Positions 1 through 11,504 of a stretch of 61,914 nt of DNA are shown here, in pieces. The DNA comes from Diphasiastrum complanatum (Eukaryota > Streptophyta > Lycopodiopsida > Lycopodiales > Lycopodiaceae): contig MU833053.1 of NCBI GenBank assembly GCA_029204225.1, positions 1 to 61,914 on the forward strand. Reading direction: 5' to 3'. A program made the position numbers and the translations under genes. The first letter of the stretch is position 1; the number at the start of each line of letters is the position of its first letter. The notes below the pieces were generated by a model. That model ran no database searches and was not told the DNA's origin. It saw only the letters and a list, made by a program, of their open reading frames with translations.

Positions 1-799
1 AAAAAACCTAAAAGCAAAATTCAGACCCAACTTCAGGTTTTCTCTTATTTTAATAGTTGAAGGGAAGAGGGTTTGAACCTCTACAAGGTTAAGCCTTATC
101 TTCCAAACCCTTAATCCTACACAAAGGGGTGGATAATCTAATACCAAAGGGAACATCTTACTCAACTAAGAAGCTGGAAACATCAGTACATTATCTACAA
201 CAATATTATTTATTAATCTAAGGGAGAGTAGAATAACAATAAGCCTGAATTCTATGAAAATCAATCAACACCTACAAGAACAAGACATATAGCATCAATA
301 AAAAGCTGCAAAAGGAGCTCACATTGCTAAAATTTCCTCACAAAGCTCCTCAAAGCCATTCTCAGGAAGACTCACAAGTATTTGACAAGCTGACATGCAA
401 ATTAGTTGACAACATGACTGGAGAAATCTAAAAGACTAGAGATTCTATTTATGTAAAACTTTGATCTAGAAATATTGATCATGGGGGCTTTAGGAGTTGT
501 GTAATCCTTTACACATGAGATTTTGGAGGGAATTTTATCTCGCTGGTGGCATGTGCTTTGTTTCTTGGCAACGTGCTTTGTTTTATGCGCATTGTTAATA
601 TACTTCAAAAAATGAGCCATCCACACAACTTAGACGGCGGGCAACATCGAAAACTAAGAAAATGAGAAAAAATATCATTCTCTCTCTAACATTCTCTTAC
701 TGAGGCACTATTAGAAATAAATGACTATGCTAAAATTAATCTATACGTTACTTTGACCCGAAAGGTCGATATTTGAGTAACCATGAGTATTTAGTTATT
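1..799. other. No recognisable gene; AT-rich flank
   Basis: Short open frames occur here, including a 74-residue one on minus, but none has a recognisable domain or gene-like context. I see no LTR termini, RNA gene or tandem repeat. The string near 66-82 resembles a Pol III B box but has no tRNA around it. Confidence 0.4.
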
Positions 800-1031
800 T
801 AGGCCATCTTAAGTTTGTCTTAAGTTCAGTTGGACCCAATTCTGGTCATGTACTATAGATGCTCATTGTGTATTCCATTTTTTACATTTGCTAAGCATTG
901 CTCTCCATTTTTTTTGCTTGCATTTCTACTTTCCCTCTCTCCTCTTGAGTGCACCCATCCTCTTCCTGCGTTTGTCTTGTGGAGATTGTTTGATAGTAAG
1001 ATCTTGGTGCCTTGGCTCTTGTTTTCCTACA
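800..1031 (+). mobile_element. 3' end of an LTR (copia-type), left limit unknown
   Basis: The sequence ends in CA at 1030-1031, directly followed by a perfect 12-base primer binding site for initiator-Met tRNA, as expected for the right end of a 5' LTR. The left boundary is arbitrary because no clear TG terminus or second copy was found. The end does not resemble the LTR at 2978-3527, so this belongs to a different element from the one downstream. Small frames reading through it are not credible genes. Confidence 0.45.
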
Positions 1032-1043
1032 TGGTATCAGAGC
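1032..1043 (+). promoter_or_regulatory. Primer binding site, initiator-Met tRNA
   Basis: TGGTATCAGAGC matches the complement of the plant initiator-Met tRNA 3' end and lies immediately after an LTR-like CA terminus. Reverse transcription of plant copia and many gypsy elements starts at this kind of site. Confidence 0.75.
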
Positions 1044-1662
1044 AACCGGATCTGCAGCAAGCTTGTATGTTGGCGCCCTACCAAAAGAGGAGCTACTCTA
1101 CTTTGGAAAATTCAACATCTTGCTGATTTTTCCAAGTGGAGTTTGGATCAGCTTTTTTGTCTCTTTTTAGGTTGAAGGAGGCGCCCATCATGGATCTTGG
1201 AGGAGCAATTTTTGGATCCCAAAAATTAACATCTCAAATCTGATTTTTTGCAGCCAATTTTCAGTATGTCTTGTCTTGTCTTGAGGAGGGCGCCCAAAAA
1301 TCTGCTTCTAGTTTGGGTTTTGGGACCTTCTTACTTTGATGATTTGTCAGGTTTGCAGTTTTGGAAGAGGGTGCCCAAAATTCAGCAAACCCTATTTTGG
1401 ATTAGGGAAAATTTGTGGATGGAAACTTACAGATTTTTAGCAAGCAGTAGGGCGCTTTCAACAGCCCTATTGAAGTGTGTGTTAATCACACTATTTGGCT
1501 TCCTAATTGGGTCTCGGTGTAGGCTTCAATCGAAGGCAAATATATAAAACTCTACAACTACTAAGTATGTATTCAATAGTGCATTGCTAATCAACTAATT
1601 GTGATTGTAATCGGTTAATCCATCCCACAACTTGATGTATCTATACACAAAACAAAGCACGT

Positions 1663-1799
<137 letters not shown>

Positions 1800-1991
1800 A
1801 GAGTATTGTATTAGAGAGCTCACACATCTGACTACATTCAGACATATACACCTATTTCGACTTAAATCAAATTTATTCCAGTACACTGAGTATTTTCATG
1901 TCGTGTCATTTGCATTATTTTCTGTATATGTTTGAGTCGCTTTTTCAGATAGATAATTCATATATTGAATTGTTTTCATGACTGATAGTCT

Positions 1992-2964
1992 ATGCAAATG
2001 CATTCATCTGGCATGATATCACACTTCCACAAATTGAATGATTTTGTGCATGTCTATAAGAAATTCAAAATGACCCGATCAGGCCCTATGCATTATCTCC
2101 TCGGGATCGAGATAACTAGAGATAGAAGAAATAGAAGAATCATGATAAGCCAAGAAAGGTATTTGACCAGAGTACTTTACATGTATGGCATGGAAAATTG
2201 CAAGTCGACAGACTTGCCTATGGATCCAAGATTCAAACTATCAAAGGACATGTGTCCCCGACGACTGAAGCAGAGAAGAAGGAGATGTGCAAATACTCCT
2301 ATAAGTCTATAGTCGGATTGATCATGTATGTCATGGTCTGCACACGACCCGATCTAGCCTACACAATCAGCACATTGTCGCAATATATGTCGAATCCTAG
2401 CCTACCTCACTAGAAAGCTCTAGTGAGAGCATTAAGATACATTCAAGACACTAAGCACTATGCTCTATGTTATAATGAAAATACAGAGCACGCTCTGACA
2501 TTTCTTGTTTATTCTGACTCTGATTGGGCTAGAAATGTGGACACACGAAAATCCACTTTTGGCTACTTATGATTTCTAGTAGAAGGAGACCCATTTCTTG
2601 GAATAGTCGAAAGCAGAAATGCATTTCTTTGTCTTTCACAGAGTTCAAATATGTCACAGCCACCTCTGTAGTGAACGAAATCATCTGGCTCAGAAGATTG
2701 TTCCCGCAACTCAGACCAACTATGCTCCATTGTGACAATCAGAGCTATATTGCCCTATTTTTGAATCCACAAACTCACTTTAGAACTAACCACATTGAAG
2801 TTCAATTTCATTTTCTTAGAGAGAAAGTTCAGAACAAACTTGTTGAATTAAGTTACCATCATATGGACAATATGTTGGCTAATACTTTAACAAAGCCTCT
2901 GTCAAGAGAAAAGCATGTTGTGCTATGCAGCTTGCTAAGATTCATTCAGAATCCTAGGTGCTAA
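1992..2964 (+). pseudogene. Ty1/copia reverse transcriptase C-terminus and RNase H remnant
   Basis: Several plus-strand frames give in order the C-terminal copia RT and then RNase H. Seen pieces include a HYLLGIEI-like block near 2089-2112, a TRPDLAY motif near 2343-2363, a YSDSDWA block near 2512-2529 (the RNase H entry motif), and the end of RNase H with HCDNQS, NHIEV and NTLTKPLS motifs at 2730-2900. Stops and frame changes separate these blocks (for example near 2413 and 2570), so no full protein can be made. Gag, protease, integrase and most of RT are missing; the space where they should be holds a (CT)n array. A polypurine tract and LTR follow directly, so this is the 3' end of a copia element. 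Confidence 0.85.
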
Positions 2965-2968
2965 GCTT

Positions 2969-2977
2969 AAGGGGGAG
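2969..2977 (+). promoter_or_regulatory. Polypurine tract of copia element
   Basis: AAGGGGGAG lies a few bases after the RNase H stop codon and immediately before the LTR terminus. This is the usual plus-strand primer position. Confidence 0.75.
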
Positions 2978-3527
2978 TGATGGAGTTAATCTTCACTCTA
3001 CTATCCTAAATTCATTTCTTGAGCACCAATGTACTATGTAAATATTCTCTCTCTACAATAGTATGCGGCCTTATTCGCACAAGTCTGTGCAATACATTGA
3101 CTTGAAGCAAAAGTAGGATCGACTTCATCGACATCGACTTCACTGACTCGACTTCGTCAACAATCTGACATCGACTCCATCAACATCTTCTCAAGGGCGA
3201 ACAAGTTGGCTCGACTTGTTCGACACCTTCGACGATTGTCGAATATCACTAGTCAAAATGGAACTCTTCCTCTGCCCTTTCCGATATAGACTACATCACA
3301 ATCCATTTCCTTTCTAGTAACTACACTACTTCACGCCCCATTCGGGATATTTATCTCATTGGGAGATGGTTGTCATAGATGCCTAATTGTTTCACTCTCT
3401 TCATGGTTGTCATTGACATACTAAAATACTTCTCTAGTTGATCTAAATAATAGTCTGAATCAACTCTGGTAAATATCATGTTATAATTTATATGTTGAGT
3501 TTTCTCTTGACTAGATTTTGTTCAACA
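2978..3527 (+). mobile_element. Copia LTR, about 550 bp
   Basis: The LTR starts TGATGGAG right after the polypurine tract and ends GTTCAACA. It contains a run of TCGACTTC-like words at about 3118-3240 and a 9-bp hairpin (CGAACAAGT at 3198-3206 with its complement at 3214-3222). A Met-type primer binding site follows four bases after its end, so it has internal-domain signals on both sides. Limits are inferred from termini only; no second intact copy is in the window. Confidence 0.65.
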
Positions 3528-3531
3528 AGAG

Positions 3532-3545
3532 TGGTATCAGAGTTG
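3532..3545 (+). promoter_or_regulatory. Primer binding site (Met tRNA, slightly diverged)
   Basis: TGGTATCAGAGTTG follows the LTR end after a four-base spacer. The first eleven bases match the initiator-Met primer. It implies that a second internal domain once began here. Confidence 0.6.
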
Positions 3546-3709
3546 ATAAAATAATTCCCAATACTTATTCTGCATCATTCAAAAGAACCCAACACCAATT
3601 TCTACATCTCGTATTATTTGAATTTGAAAAAATGGTGGGAAAGGCCCCTTTAGTCACTAGCTTGACTTTTGGGCCTCTAATCTATTTAATTCTCACAAAT
3701 GGTCTAAAA

Positions 3710-3860
3710 GTCATTTTTATTGCTAATTGATCAATAGAATACTGATGTGATCAAAGGGTTGGACCTACACACATAGGGTGCCAAATCTCTCACACTTATT
3801 TGACTAATATAGATATTTCATATCTATGTACATGAGATGATGTCCAACCAAGTCCCAACA
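3710..3860. repeat. Dispersed repeat, copy 1 (partner near 49.03 kb)
   Basis: About 150 bp closely resembles 49025-49165 in the same orientation: shared words include TTTTTATTGCTAATT, ACACTTATTTGACTAAT and ATGAGATGATGTCC. At the second copy the block ends in CAACA preceded by a purine-rich tract on the minus strand, so both may be LTR ends of one family on minus. Confidence 0.6.
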
Positions 3861-4590
3861 TTTTGGTTTTTCTTCCAATTTGTAAATTGACGATGTGGTA
3901 CCTGTCGTTGTTGGTATTGATTAAGAACTGCTTACTTGATGTGAAGGTTGAGGATTCTCATGTCTTCAAATCTCAACTTTAATATTTTGAATAAGGTTTC
4001 TATCTTTGAAAGTCTTTCAAACCTCACTAAATATATCTCTTTTGGATTTTGATTGAAAAAAATTAACTTGGGAGTGAGCATTCTTCAAATAAGAGAAAGC
4101 TACATCATTGACCAACATGGATCTATGGATTTCCTAAAATCATTGACGGAGTGGGTCTCTATTTTTGAATCATCCCCACTTATAAGTTTCATTTCATTTG
4201 AAGAATGTTTTTGAATATTTGACACCTGAGGAGACATAAGGATAACTAACATTTTTAAGAGGCTGTGTTTTAAATATTATCTTTTGATAAATAGGTACTT
4301 GAGGAACATCAGATGATGAATGTCATAACAACTTGAGTTGCACAAAAATCTTTTCGTTGAATTCATATTTAACTACTACTAGACATTTTAGAAGATGAGT
4401 TAGAAGTTGTGTCAGATAAGTGAATAACAAAAAAGGGAATATATGAAGAAGATATACTAACCATGCTGTTAACTAAAAATAAAAATTTGCTAGCTATGAA
4501 AAGCATAATGAAAAAATCTAGTAAAAAATGAGATGTAGAAAACATTGGCAAAGAAGTTCACGTTCGCAAGTACATTGTATGTTGGGCATA
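3861..4590. other. No recognisable feature
   Basis: AT-rich sequence with only short random frames. No domain, repeat or terminus was recognised. Confidence 0.4.
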
Positions 4591-4850
4591 TATAGAGCGT
4601 CCGGTCCACTATTTGGCCTCGGTATAATCTTTGCAAATTTTAATGTGTTTTTGAAAGATTTATAGAGAGGGTTATAGGAAGGGTCATACAGAGGGTTATA
4701 AGAAGGGTTATAGAGAGGGCTATAGAGAAGGTCAAGCAAGCCAAGAGACATTCTAGAATACTCTGTTCACTGAGGGTAATACCGTGACTGATGAAAAAAT
4801 GGCCCCTCGGTATAAACCACGGTATGTTACAGAATGTAAATGGATCTCAC
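4590..4850. repeat. Possible CACTA terminal/subterminal region
   Basis: CCTCGGTATAA occurs twice (about 4617 and 4806), and CACTGAGGGTAATACCGTG begins at 4768. CGGTAT-type subterminal words and a CACT(A/G) terminus are typical of plant CACTA elements, and CACTA coding remnants lie just to the right. The matching right terminus was not found, so the element limits are unknown. Confidence 0.35.
4640..4735. repeat. Degenerate tandem repeat, about 16-bp unit
   Basis: Variants of AGGGTTATAGAGAG recur about six times with small changes. Read on minus they give a Tyr-Asn-Pro-Leu/Ser periodic peptide, which is a consequence of the repeat and not evidence of a gene. It lies next to putative CACTA subterminal motifs. 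Confidence 0.6.
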
Positions 4851-5223
4851 TTTTGAAAATTGTTGTCTATCAACATACTGAACTCCAATTTCTATTTAAC
4901 AATAGTTGCCATATCCACAAGTGAATAAAGAAATTTATGTATCACAAAAATATTATGACCACAATTTGTGTACTCACAAGCGTCGACTTCTTGTTTGATG
5001 TCAACTAGTCGAATAATAAAGTGCAATTGCATTTGGGAGCAATCTGATTAATATTACAATGAGCTGAAATACATCGTATTGTTTGACTTATTCATTTAGT
5101 GGTTTCTCATTGCAACAAATCCGCCAAACCGTCTATCTCTAATTCTACCCAATTATCTCCTATAGCATCGTTATTAATAAGTTGGTCTTCACAAGCTAAT
5201 GGCGACGGTGACAACAAGGGAGA

Positions 5224-6028
5224 TCAAGAAGGTGTGTCGTGTGTCGTCGATCCATCCGATGATGATGCATCACGCTCAATATCATCATTAGCTTGTGACA
5301 CTTGCACATGATCCTCCAAAAATGTGTTAGTGAATCCATCATCACGATCTTGTTCAAGTGCATCAGTTGGCAGTGCCATGTCCTCCATGACATCTCTATC
5401 TTCAAAAATTCTTTTACCTCGAGGAGTGACTTGAATCACGTACCACCATCTAGGATCTGAACGGTCAGGGTGAAAGACCATCTGTAATTGATCGATGTTA
5501 CCATGCCATAAACATCGAATCATAATTAGTATCTATAGCTATACAATTTAGTGGGTATACATACAATATACACTTTTTGTAATAAACTGAAAGTCAATTT
5601 ATTGACAACAAAGGAGCAGAGACAGCTTGAAGACATAAAAGAAATGTACCTGCTCACATTGTTGAGGAAAACAAATGTATCGCTTTGATCCAACCAAAGC
5701 TCTGTGGAGCCAATGGCGAAATAACCACTCTTCTCTTTCCTGGCAGTTGCATTGGGACCATTGCAAATAACTTTGAACATTTGACATCAAATATGAAGAA
5801 GTTGAATCCCCTAAATCCAACTTCGAGGATGTCATTGATTGTCCCACAATAATCAAGTTGAGAAGAGAGTAAATTGGTGTCAGCCATGCTTGCTCGACTC
5901 TCTTGGGTAAAATTTGCCATGACTCCACAATCATAGGTGTTTCTATTTTTGTCAATCAGCTCCATACAAAAGTGTTGTCCATGCATCCAAAATACATTGT
6001 ACATTTTGTACTGAACGAGAAAGAACAA
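5224..6028 (-). pseudogene. CACTA transposase-associated DUF4216 region, decayed
   Basis: Three overlapping minus-strand frames share one protein. From right to left they give a GVMANFTQES segment, then DYCGTINDILEV, a run ending MPQLPGKRR-like followed by FGWIKAIHLF, and finally WWYVIQVTPRGKRIFED near 5430-5400. The order 'G.I.dI.Ev', then 'Q..VFyv.D', then 'W.VV..PR' is the DUF4216 signature found C-terminal to TNP2-type transposases of plant CACTA elements. Frame changes near 5654 and 5526 interrupt it, although an intron cannot be excluded. The acidic tail at about 5224-5360 is variable in this family. It follows DUF4218 on the same strand, as in intact elements. Confidence 0.72.
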
Positions 6029-6168
6029 AATGTGTTAGGGATATAACAAACATGTAGAAAATTACACATACAAATAGCTTAACATGTGAATGATGTACAT
6101 AGCTTACATGAAAATTGCACCCCCTTGCAAATTCCTTTCTCTCTCTCTGTTACTTCCTTGCTATTTTC

Positions 6169-6657
6169 CTAGGCTTCTCTAAGGGCATCTTGTAGCCAAT
6201 CAAGTGTCATGTCCTTCGGTAGAAGGGCGAGGTCAGGTGGGTATGGTTGTGTTCCATGCCATCTCCTGAAAGTGGCTTGAGCGGTTTGTTTATGAGCCTT
6301 AGCCTCTTCGTATCTCGAAATCCACTTTTTTATTTCTTCACTATTAAGAATGCAAAACTTATTCACCTTCTCCCTGAAGGATTCACGCATTCTCATGATC
6401 GCTCCTTTTCCTTGAGGAACGTCCCCAACAACATGCTCATCATCCTTATTATCCCAAAAACGAGGAATAGAAGGATCACTATGAGCAAGGAACTCTATGA
6501 TATAAACCATGGACTCTTGCACTAGCCATCCTTCTGCCATGCTAATCTCAAGCCTTGCTCTTTGTCTTACGAAGCCTTTCAGTGTTTTCATGAATTGTTC
6601 CAAGAAAAAAATCCAACAACTATGGACAGTGCCTGTATTGAATATAATATGGATCAA
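6169..6657 (-). pseudogene. CACTA transposase DUF4218 region
   Basis: A 162-residue open frame carries MKTLKGFVRQRARLE (residues about 23-37), SMAEGWLVQESM, then a C-terminal part with KWISRYEEAK and PYPPDLALLPKDMTLDWL. The 'LK.yVRnrArpEgSiaEgy..eE' block is diagnostic of DUF4218, the domain following the catalytic Transposase_21 domain in CACTA TNP2 proteins. The upstream catalytic domain is not recognisable in 6.66-7.1 kb, so this is a fragment. It sits 140 bp upstream of the DUF4216 block in the same orientation. Confidence 0.8.
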
Positions 6658-7149
6658 TATTAATGAGAGAACAATGTTACCACAATATCGATAGGCTTAG
6701 ATGGACTGAGAATAGGCAATTGACTAAAGTAGATGATGTACCTACAATGACCAACTCATCTACTAAATGCACAATGAGATGCATTCGAATGGTGAGAATG
6801 GATTTGGGAAAGTGCTTCTCGATCATGTTGAAAAGAGGTGATAGCAATAACGGCAATGAAGGTAGTGAACGACTTATCGAGCATAGTGGAATGGAGCCTG
6901 CTTTTCTAATGCATGACTACGCCTATCAATATGGAACAAAATGTAATGACAGAAGTCACATTCATTCTTGTAGCAACTAACTTTGAAATTGTCAGTACTA
7001 CAATGATTATGTAGCCAAATATTAAAGTATTGAATTATCAGACAAAAACAATATGAGATTTATCAACTACAAAATAATTACAAAGATGCATACATTCTAA
7101 CATAATACTGAACGCAATAAGGGATAGATTGATTCAACATAAAAACAGA
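6658..7149. other. Unassigned, possibly decayed CACTA transposase
   Basis: This is where the catalytic TNP2 domain would be expected on minus, but I could not recognise conserved blocks. A 105-residue plus-strand frame here looks like chance. Confidence 0.3.
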
Positions 7150-7743
7150 TGATGATGAGCACAAGACAAATTGCGGATAGAAACTGCGTGCTCTAAGCTA
7201 TCTCTGAGTAATTGATACTTTCTATTTGATTGCACTTCTATTGATAAGCAATAAGCACTTATAGCAAAACTCTAAAGAACTGAGCTAGAATGCTCAAGAG
7301 TGTTCAAGCTTGAAATCTTGAGAGAGCTACTACAATACACTGTAAAACTTTTTCATAATAGAAATAAGATCAGCTATTTATACTAAGCAAATGCGGCACG
7401 TCCACTAGGACAACTAATTAGGTCGTCGATCATAATGGCCAGTGGGCCATAGTGAGCTGGCATCCATTTAGTTAGTACTTTCTTGAAATTTACTTGCTAT
7501 AGGGTTAGGGCAAGTCTTTAGCTTCAAAATGAGTGGAACAATTAATTGTCAGTCATTAACATGGTCGAAATGGCCGAAGTCTCTGAAGTAGCTAAATGAT
7601 GTTAATATGTCGGATCCACCTGTGAGCAGTTTCTGAGTATTTCTGCAGAGTGTGTAGAAACACGAAGAGAACTATAGAACTGAATAATCACTGGATGAAG
7701 ATTAAAAGATCGATTAGTCAATAGTCGAGAGGATAATCCAACA
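7150..7743 (-). mobile_element. Copia 3' LTR on minus, left limit approximate
   Basis: Read on minus, the LTR begins TGTTGGATTATCC at 7743 right after a polypurine tract. It contains a TATA box at 7375-7382. The left end was not determined. It is the 3' LTR of the element whose RNase H tail is at 7751-7876. Confidence 0.6.
7375..7382 (-). promoter_or_regulatory. LTR TATA box
   Basis: TATAAATA on minus, about 360 bp inside the LTR, fits the U3/R promoter of the copia element. Confidence 0.5.
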
Positions 7744-7744
7744 C

Positions 7745-7752
7745 CCCCTCTT
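7745..7752 (-). promoter_or_regulatory. Polypurine tract of minus-strand copia element
   Basis: AGAGGGGG on minus overlaps the end of the coding remnant's stop codon and abuts the LTR terminus TGTTGG. Confidence 0.7.
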
Positions 7753-7876
7753 AATCTGAATCCATGAATGCTTTGACCTTCAAACTTAGTTCTGCACAAA
7801 ATTTTGTGTGTGCATCCAAGCTTAATGCTTTAGTAAAAATATTTGTTGTCATATCTTGCGTTCGACAGTACTGCAA
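7751..7876 (-). pseudogene. Ty1/copia RNase H C-terminal tail
   Basis: The minus frame reads LQYCRTQDMTTNIFTKAL and then a tail ending in a stop codon beside the polypurine tract. 'L.yC.T..m.AdifTKal' is the standard end of plant copia RNase H. Upstream of 7.88 kb the frame cannot be followed: 7.88-7.96 kb is broken, and beyond lies sequence of a different element. Only the last forty or so residues remain. Confidence 0.75.
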
Positions 7877-7969
7877 GTTAGTCGATCCATTGAGTTCAAA
7901 ACGTCATTTTTCATCTATGACCAAATCCACGAGAGTTCATATGAAGTTTTGATGAAGTTGTAAGGGAAA

Positions 7970-8400
7970 AACCTATCTAGAACCCTCGCAACCATCAAAA
8001 ACTCTCACACCATTGGGAAAGAACCTTCGCAGGTTTGAGATAAGTTAGTCCAACCTAGATCCAGCTATTGTTAGAAGGACAAGAATTTGTTCCCAATAAA
8101 TTGCAAGAAATTTGGTTTTTTGACTACAAATCAATATAAAGAACCCTCGCAAGACCAACTCTTGCATTGAGTAACTCTCGTAGATAGAATCAATAGTAAG
8201 ATCTGTCTCAGAGATCTGTCTATTGTGAAAATCTCAGGCCAATCAAAACTAGGATCAAAGAGATACCTGAAAAAAAAAAAAACCAAGAAAAACGGCTCAA
8301 ATCACACTCATAGCCAATTGAAACTGATCAGATCTTGTCAAATCTAGGTCACAGTCACAACATCCATCAAGATCCAACATCTCTTGACTAAACCAACTGA
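7970..8400 (+). mobile_element. Gypsy leader fragment with CCCTCGCAA words
   Basis: Repeated words such as AACCCTCGCAA, ACTCTCGTAG and AAAATCTCAGGCCAATCA resemble the leader after the gypsy primer site at 38804 (39.2-39.8 kb). I infer another copy of the same Ty3/gypsy family, lacking its 5' LTR here. No other coding is seen between it and the gag-like frame at 8692. Confidence 0.45.
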
Positions 8401-8691
8401 ATGAATCTCAAATCAAAATGATCAGTACCTAGAAAAATCAGCTCCCTCCACATCCACCATCCATATCAACCATCCATCACTTTTCTGTTCCATCTCTATT
8501 TCGTCTTCCATCTCCTCTTGACAGTGTAGCCCTCTCATATGTTAAATCCATTTATGTTTTATTTTTTCCATCCTTACTGATCTATCTTTCACTTACTCTT
8601 TTCTCTTCACTTAAAAAAAAAAAAAACAAGTGGTGCACCACAGTTTCACAACCCTTGAAGCAATTTCATACATCACTATTGTATTCCAGCC

Positions 8692-8970
8692 ATGACTACC
8701 AAGTTTGTGAGATTAGTTGTATTTCAGATGTTTCCTGATGAGACAATTCAACAATACACCAAGCAAATGTTTTTTCTGGTAAAAGATGTTGATCTATTGA
8801 GTCCAGAGTCCATAATGCAGAACTTCTATTTTGGATTACTAGACAACCTCATGTCTGGTATGAAAAAATTTGCATTCTACACTTCATTGCCACAGATCTG
8901 TCAAGATGCGGTCATTATGGAGAATCTTATCTTGAAGAAGAGAGTAGATCACTCATATCCAAATGCATAA
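8692..8970 (+). pseudogene. Gag-like fragment, probable gypsy
   Basis: A 92-residue frame has the helical pattern of plant retrotransposon gag: IQQYTKQMFFL (near residues 19-29), then an 'F.FGLLDNL' turn and a run ending in an 'A..mEnl' helix. Similarity is by pattern, not by a unique motif. It lies 300-700 bp downstream of leader-like sequence of the family at 38.8-39.8 kb, which supports a gag assignment. The frame ends just before a (CT)n array and there is no zinc knuckle. Confidence 0.4.
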
Positions 8971-9172
8971 ATATTGGATGGGAAAACAGGAAAGTCAGAA
9001 AAGCTACTGCTACTCGAGCATTTAAGGGAGGAAGACTACAAATCATCAGGGATTGCAATAGAGTCAAGCAGATCAAGTGCAACAGAAGACCAAGAACCTT
9101 GCAATTAAGACTATCCTCAAGCTTATGTTCAACAATCAAGTTTCTTGAGAAAGACGAATGCGTAGATTTTTT

Positions 9173-9323
<151 letters not shown>

Positions 9324-9540
9324 TGATCTTAGCACTCTCTCTTTCTCAATAATATTCTAATTTTTAAAGATATTAAATTGATATTGACATAAAGTAAATA
9401 TAAAAACATGTTGTTTAACAAAAATGTAAGCTATATTATCTTATCAATGTAAAGGTTATTTTTGTATTTTTAAAATCAATATCTTGTGTATAAATTGAGC
9501 ACAATATAATGCACATTTTTTGGTTGATGAAGCTTCAATT

Positions 9541-9565
9541 AAAGGTGGTGTTAAAAAACACCTTT
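9541..9565. repeat. Small inverted repeat
   Basis: AAAGGTG and its complement CACCTTT flank an 11-base AT-rich loop. It lies between a (CT)n array and the 3' end of the DUF7869-type gene. Confidence 0.5.
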
Positions 9566-9719
9566 AAAAAACATGAAACTATTCTTCAAAGACTTCATCA
9601 TTTTCAATGATCAATCCTTGTTTTGCCTTCAGTATAGCCACCTTAGGAATCTTAATACTTTTTATTTGATGGGGATCTTTTCGAGGTTTCCAGCTCCAGA
9701 CTATGCTTGAAACATTTTC

Positions 9720-11504
9720 TCATCTCTCGGGATCATTAAGGTTAAGTTTCCATTGCTTACTCCAACAATCTCGATAGTGTTCCTTTTCTGACATGTTTCC
9801 TTTAGAACATGGGGCCCACCATTGCACCAATATTCTCATGTAGTTATTGGATCTCTTATCCGTTTCAACTTTTGATAATGTGACAGCTAACCAAATAGGA
9901 TACACATGATCTTCTTCATTGCCATTTTCGTCACCTGATGGTGGTCGAATCATAACAAAATTCCCTTTATGAACATCTACTTGAGACCTGAACGCTTCCA
10001 TTGGTCTCCCATATGCTGGTCCGCAATAATGTTCTTGTTCTTCTATTTCGTTAGCATCTAAATTTGCATCATTTTCAAGAATAGTAGAATCTCTCCAACG
10101 AGTATTCGGCCAAAAACCATCTTGTAACTCCTCGTATTGTTTGCTCTCTGTATTCATAAGAGCGCGAATTTGTCTCCAGTAGGTAATCACAAGTGCGATG
10201 AACATCGTAAATTCAGGTGGGTTCAATGGATTTTGAAGATGTCCCTCCCGATATTTCAAGTACCTATGAATTCCGCCATTGATTATGTCTTTGTCTTTGA
10301 GAAAAGAAAACAATGGTAGTGCTTTAGGACTTCCAGATGGCAGAAGAGAACGCCCATTTTCATCAACCTTCCATATTTGAATGCCTTCTCGAGGAATCCA
10401 CTCATTTGCATTTGGATGCATCATGTACTGCATGATTGGAATGCCATCTTTCACAAAGAAACGGAATTGCAATGGCTTTGAGTGGCCCACAAGTCTTTGT
10501 TTTTTGTCACAAAAAAAAAACCTTCAATAAATGACTTAAAATCAGGCACTTCTTGCACCAAATAAGGCACTGGATCTTTTTTTGTGCAATTTCAAAAGCA
10601 CTCCATTAAATGTGGCAATGTGAAAACACATTTTGTTCTTACACATTCAGAAAAATTTCCAAACATGTCGTCCACATCTTCATGAGTGTGACCCACCATC
10701 AAAAATCTCAGCTGCACCATCTCGAATACTCCTACTGCAAACAGAGGAAAGCAAAAACATATCTGTTTTTATTTTCACCACCACAATTGTCTAGTTGTAG
10801 AAGAAGATTTCTAGGCAAACATTTGAATTGAACATTGTTGCTTGTGCTGCTTGTCAAACTAGCAATGCTACTACTATTGCTCGGTGGATTGTCTTTATTT
10901 GTGATGACTTTCAAAGAATGATGCACATCTAAGCACTTTTTAGAAAGGAGTCCCTCAAAAAAAGGTTGATCCATAACAACATTTGCATTTAGATCTCCTA
11001 TTTTATCTTCATTTTGAATTTCTAAGTTTCTTAAACATTTCGCAATTGAACCAATTGTGAAATTTGGACCACTTGGCCAAAAGCTTGTAGAAAAATGACC
11101 ATAAGCATGACCTCCATGGCCGTGTGTTAGCATACCAGTGAGTGACACAGGTAATTGAAAAATTCTATTCAAGGACTTGGGAGTTGGTTGTATTTGTGGA
11201 AGACTGTCTTATTTTGATCCATTTTGTCATGAATCATGCACATGTAATGCTCTGGTTCTCTTTCTGACTTCAATCTCCATGCATAGTACAAGTTTTTGCA
11301 AGTCATTTGTTCAAGCATGTGTCTCTTTCTTTCTTTGAATAATTTATTTCTCTCAGTCTCCACCTTGGTAGATTCGAGTTGCAGCTTAATATTTGTGCAA
11401 GTGTCACATTTAGAGAATGTGCTAGTTTGTGACAAACTCACATGCTTATAACATGTCCTCCAATACCGGCAAAATGTAGAAGGCGATATGGATTTGAAGC
11501 CCAT
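9720..11504 (-). pseudogene. DUF7869-type mobile-element protein, frameshifted
   Basis: Three minus-strand frames join into one protein of about 590 residues. First (11504-11169) come a CDTCTNI zinc-like pair, a basic helix and MCMIHDKMDQNKT. The second (11172-10732) has HGHGGHAYGH and then LLQLDNCGGENKNRY. After a frame change near 10731 comes FLMVGHTHEDVDDMF at about 10710-10666. The last part (10490-9720, 256 residues) is acidic with a KGNFVMIRPP segment that resembles a BAH-like module. The order 'D.MDQ.KT', 'LQLDN...ENKN', 'VGHTHeDvD' is what I know as DUF7869, a domain common in repetitive eukaryotic genes. The regularly spaced Asp/His residues suggest an RNase H-fold nuclease, which is inference. 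Frame changes near 11170 and 10731 and a broken stretch at 10660-10490 make this copy non-functional unless introns explain them. Confidence 0.6.
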
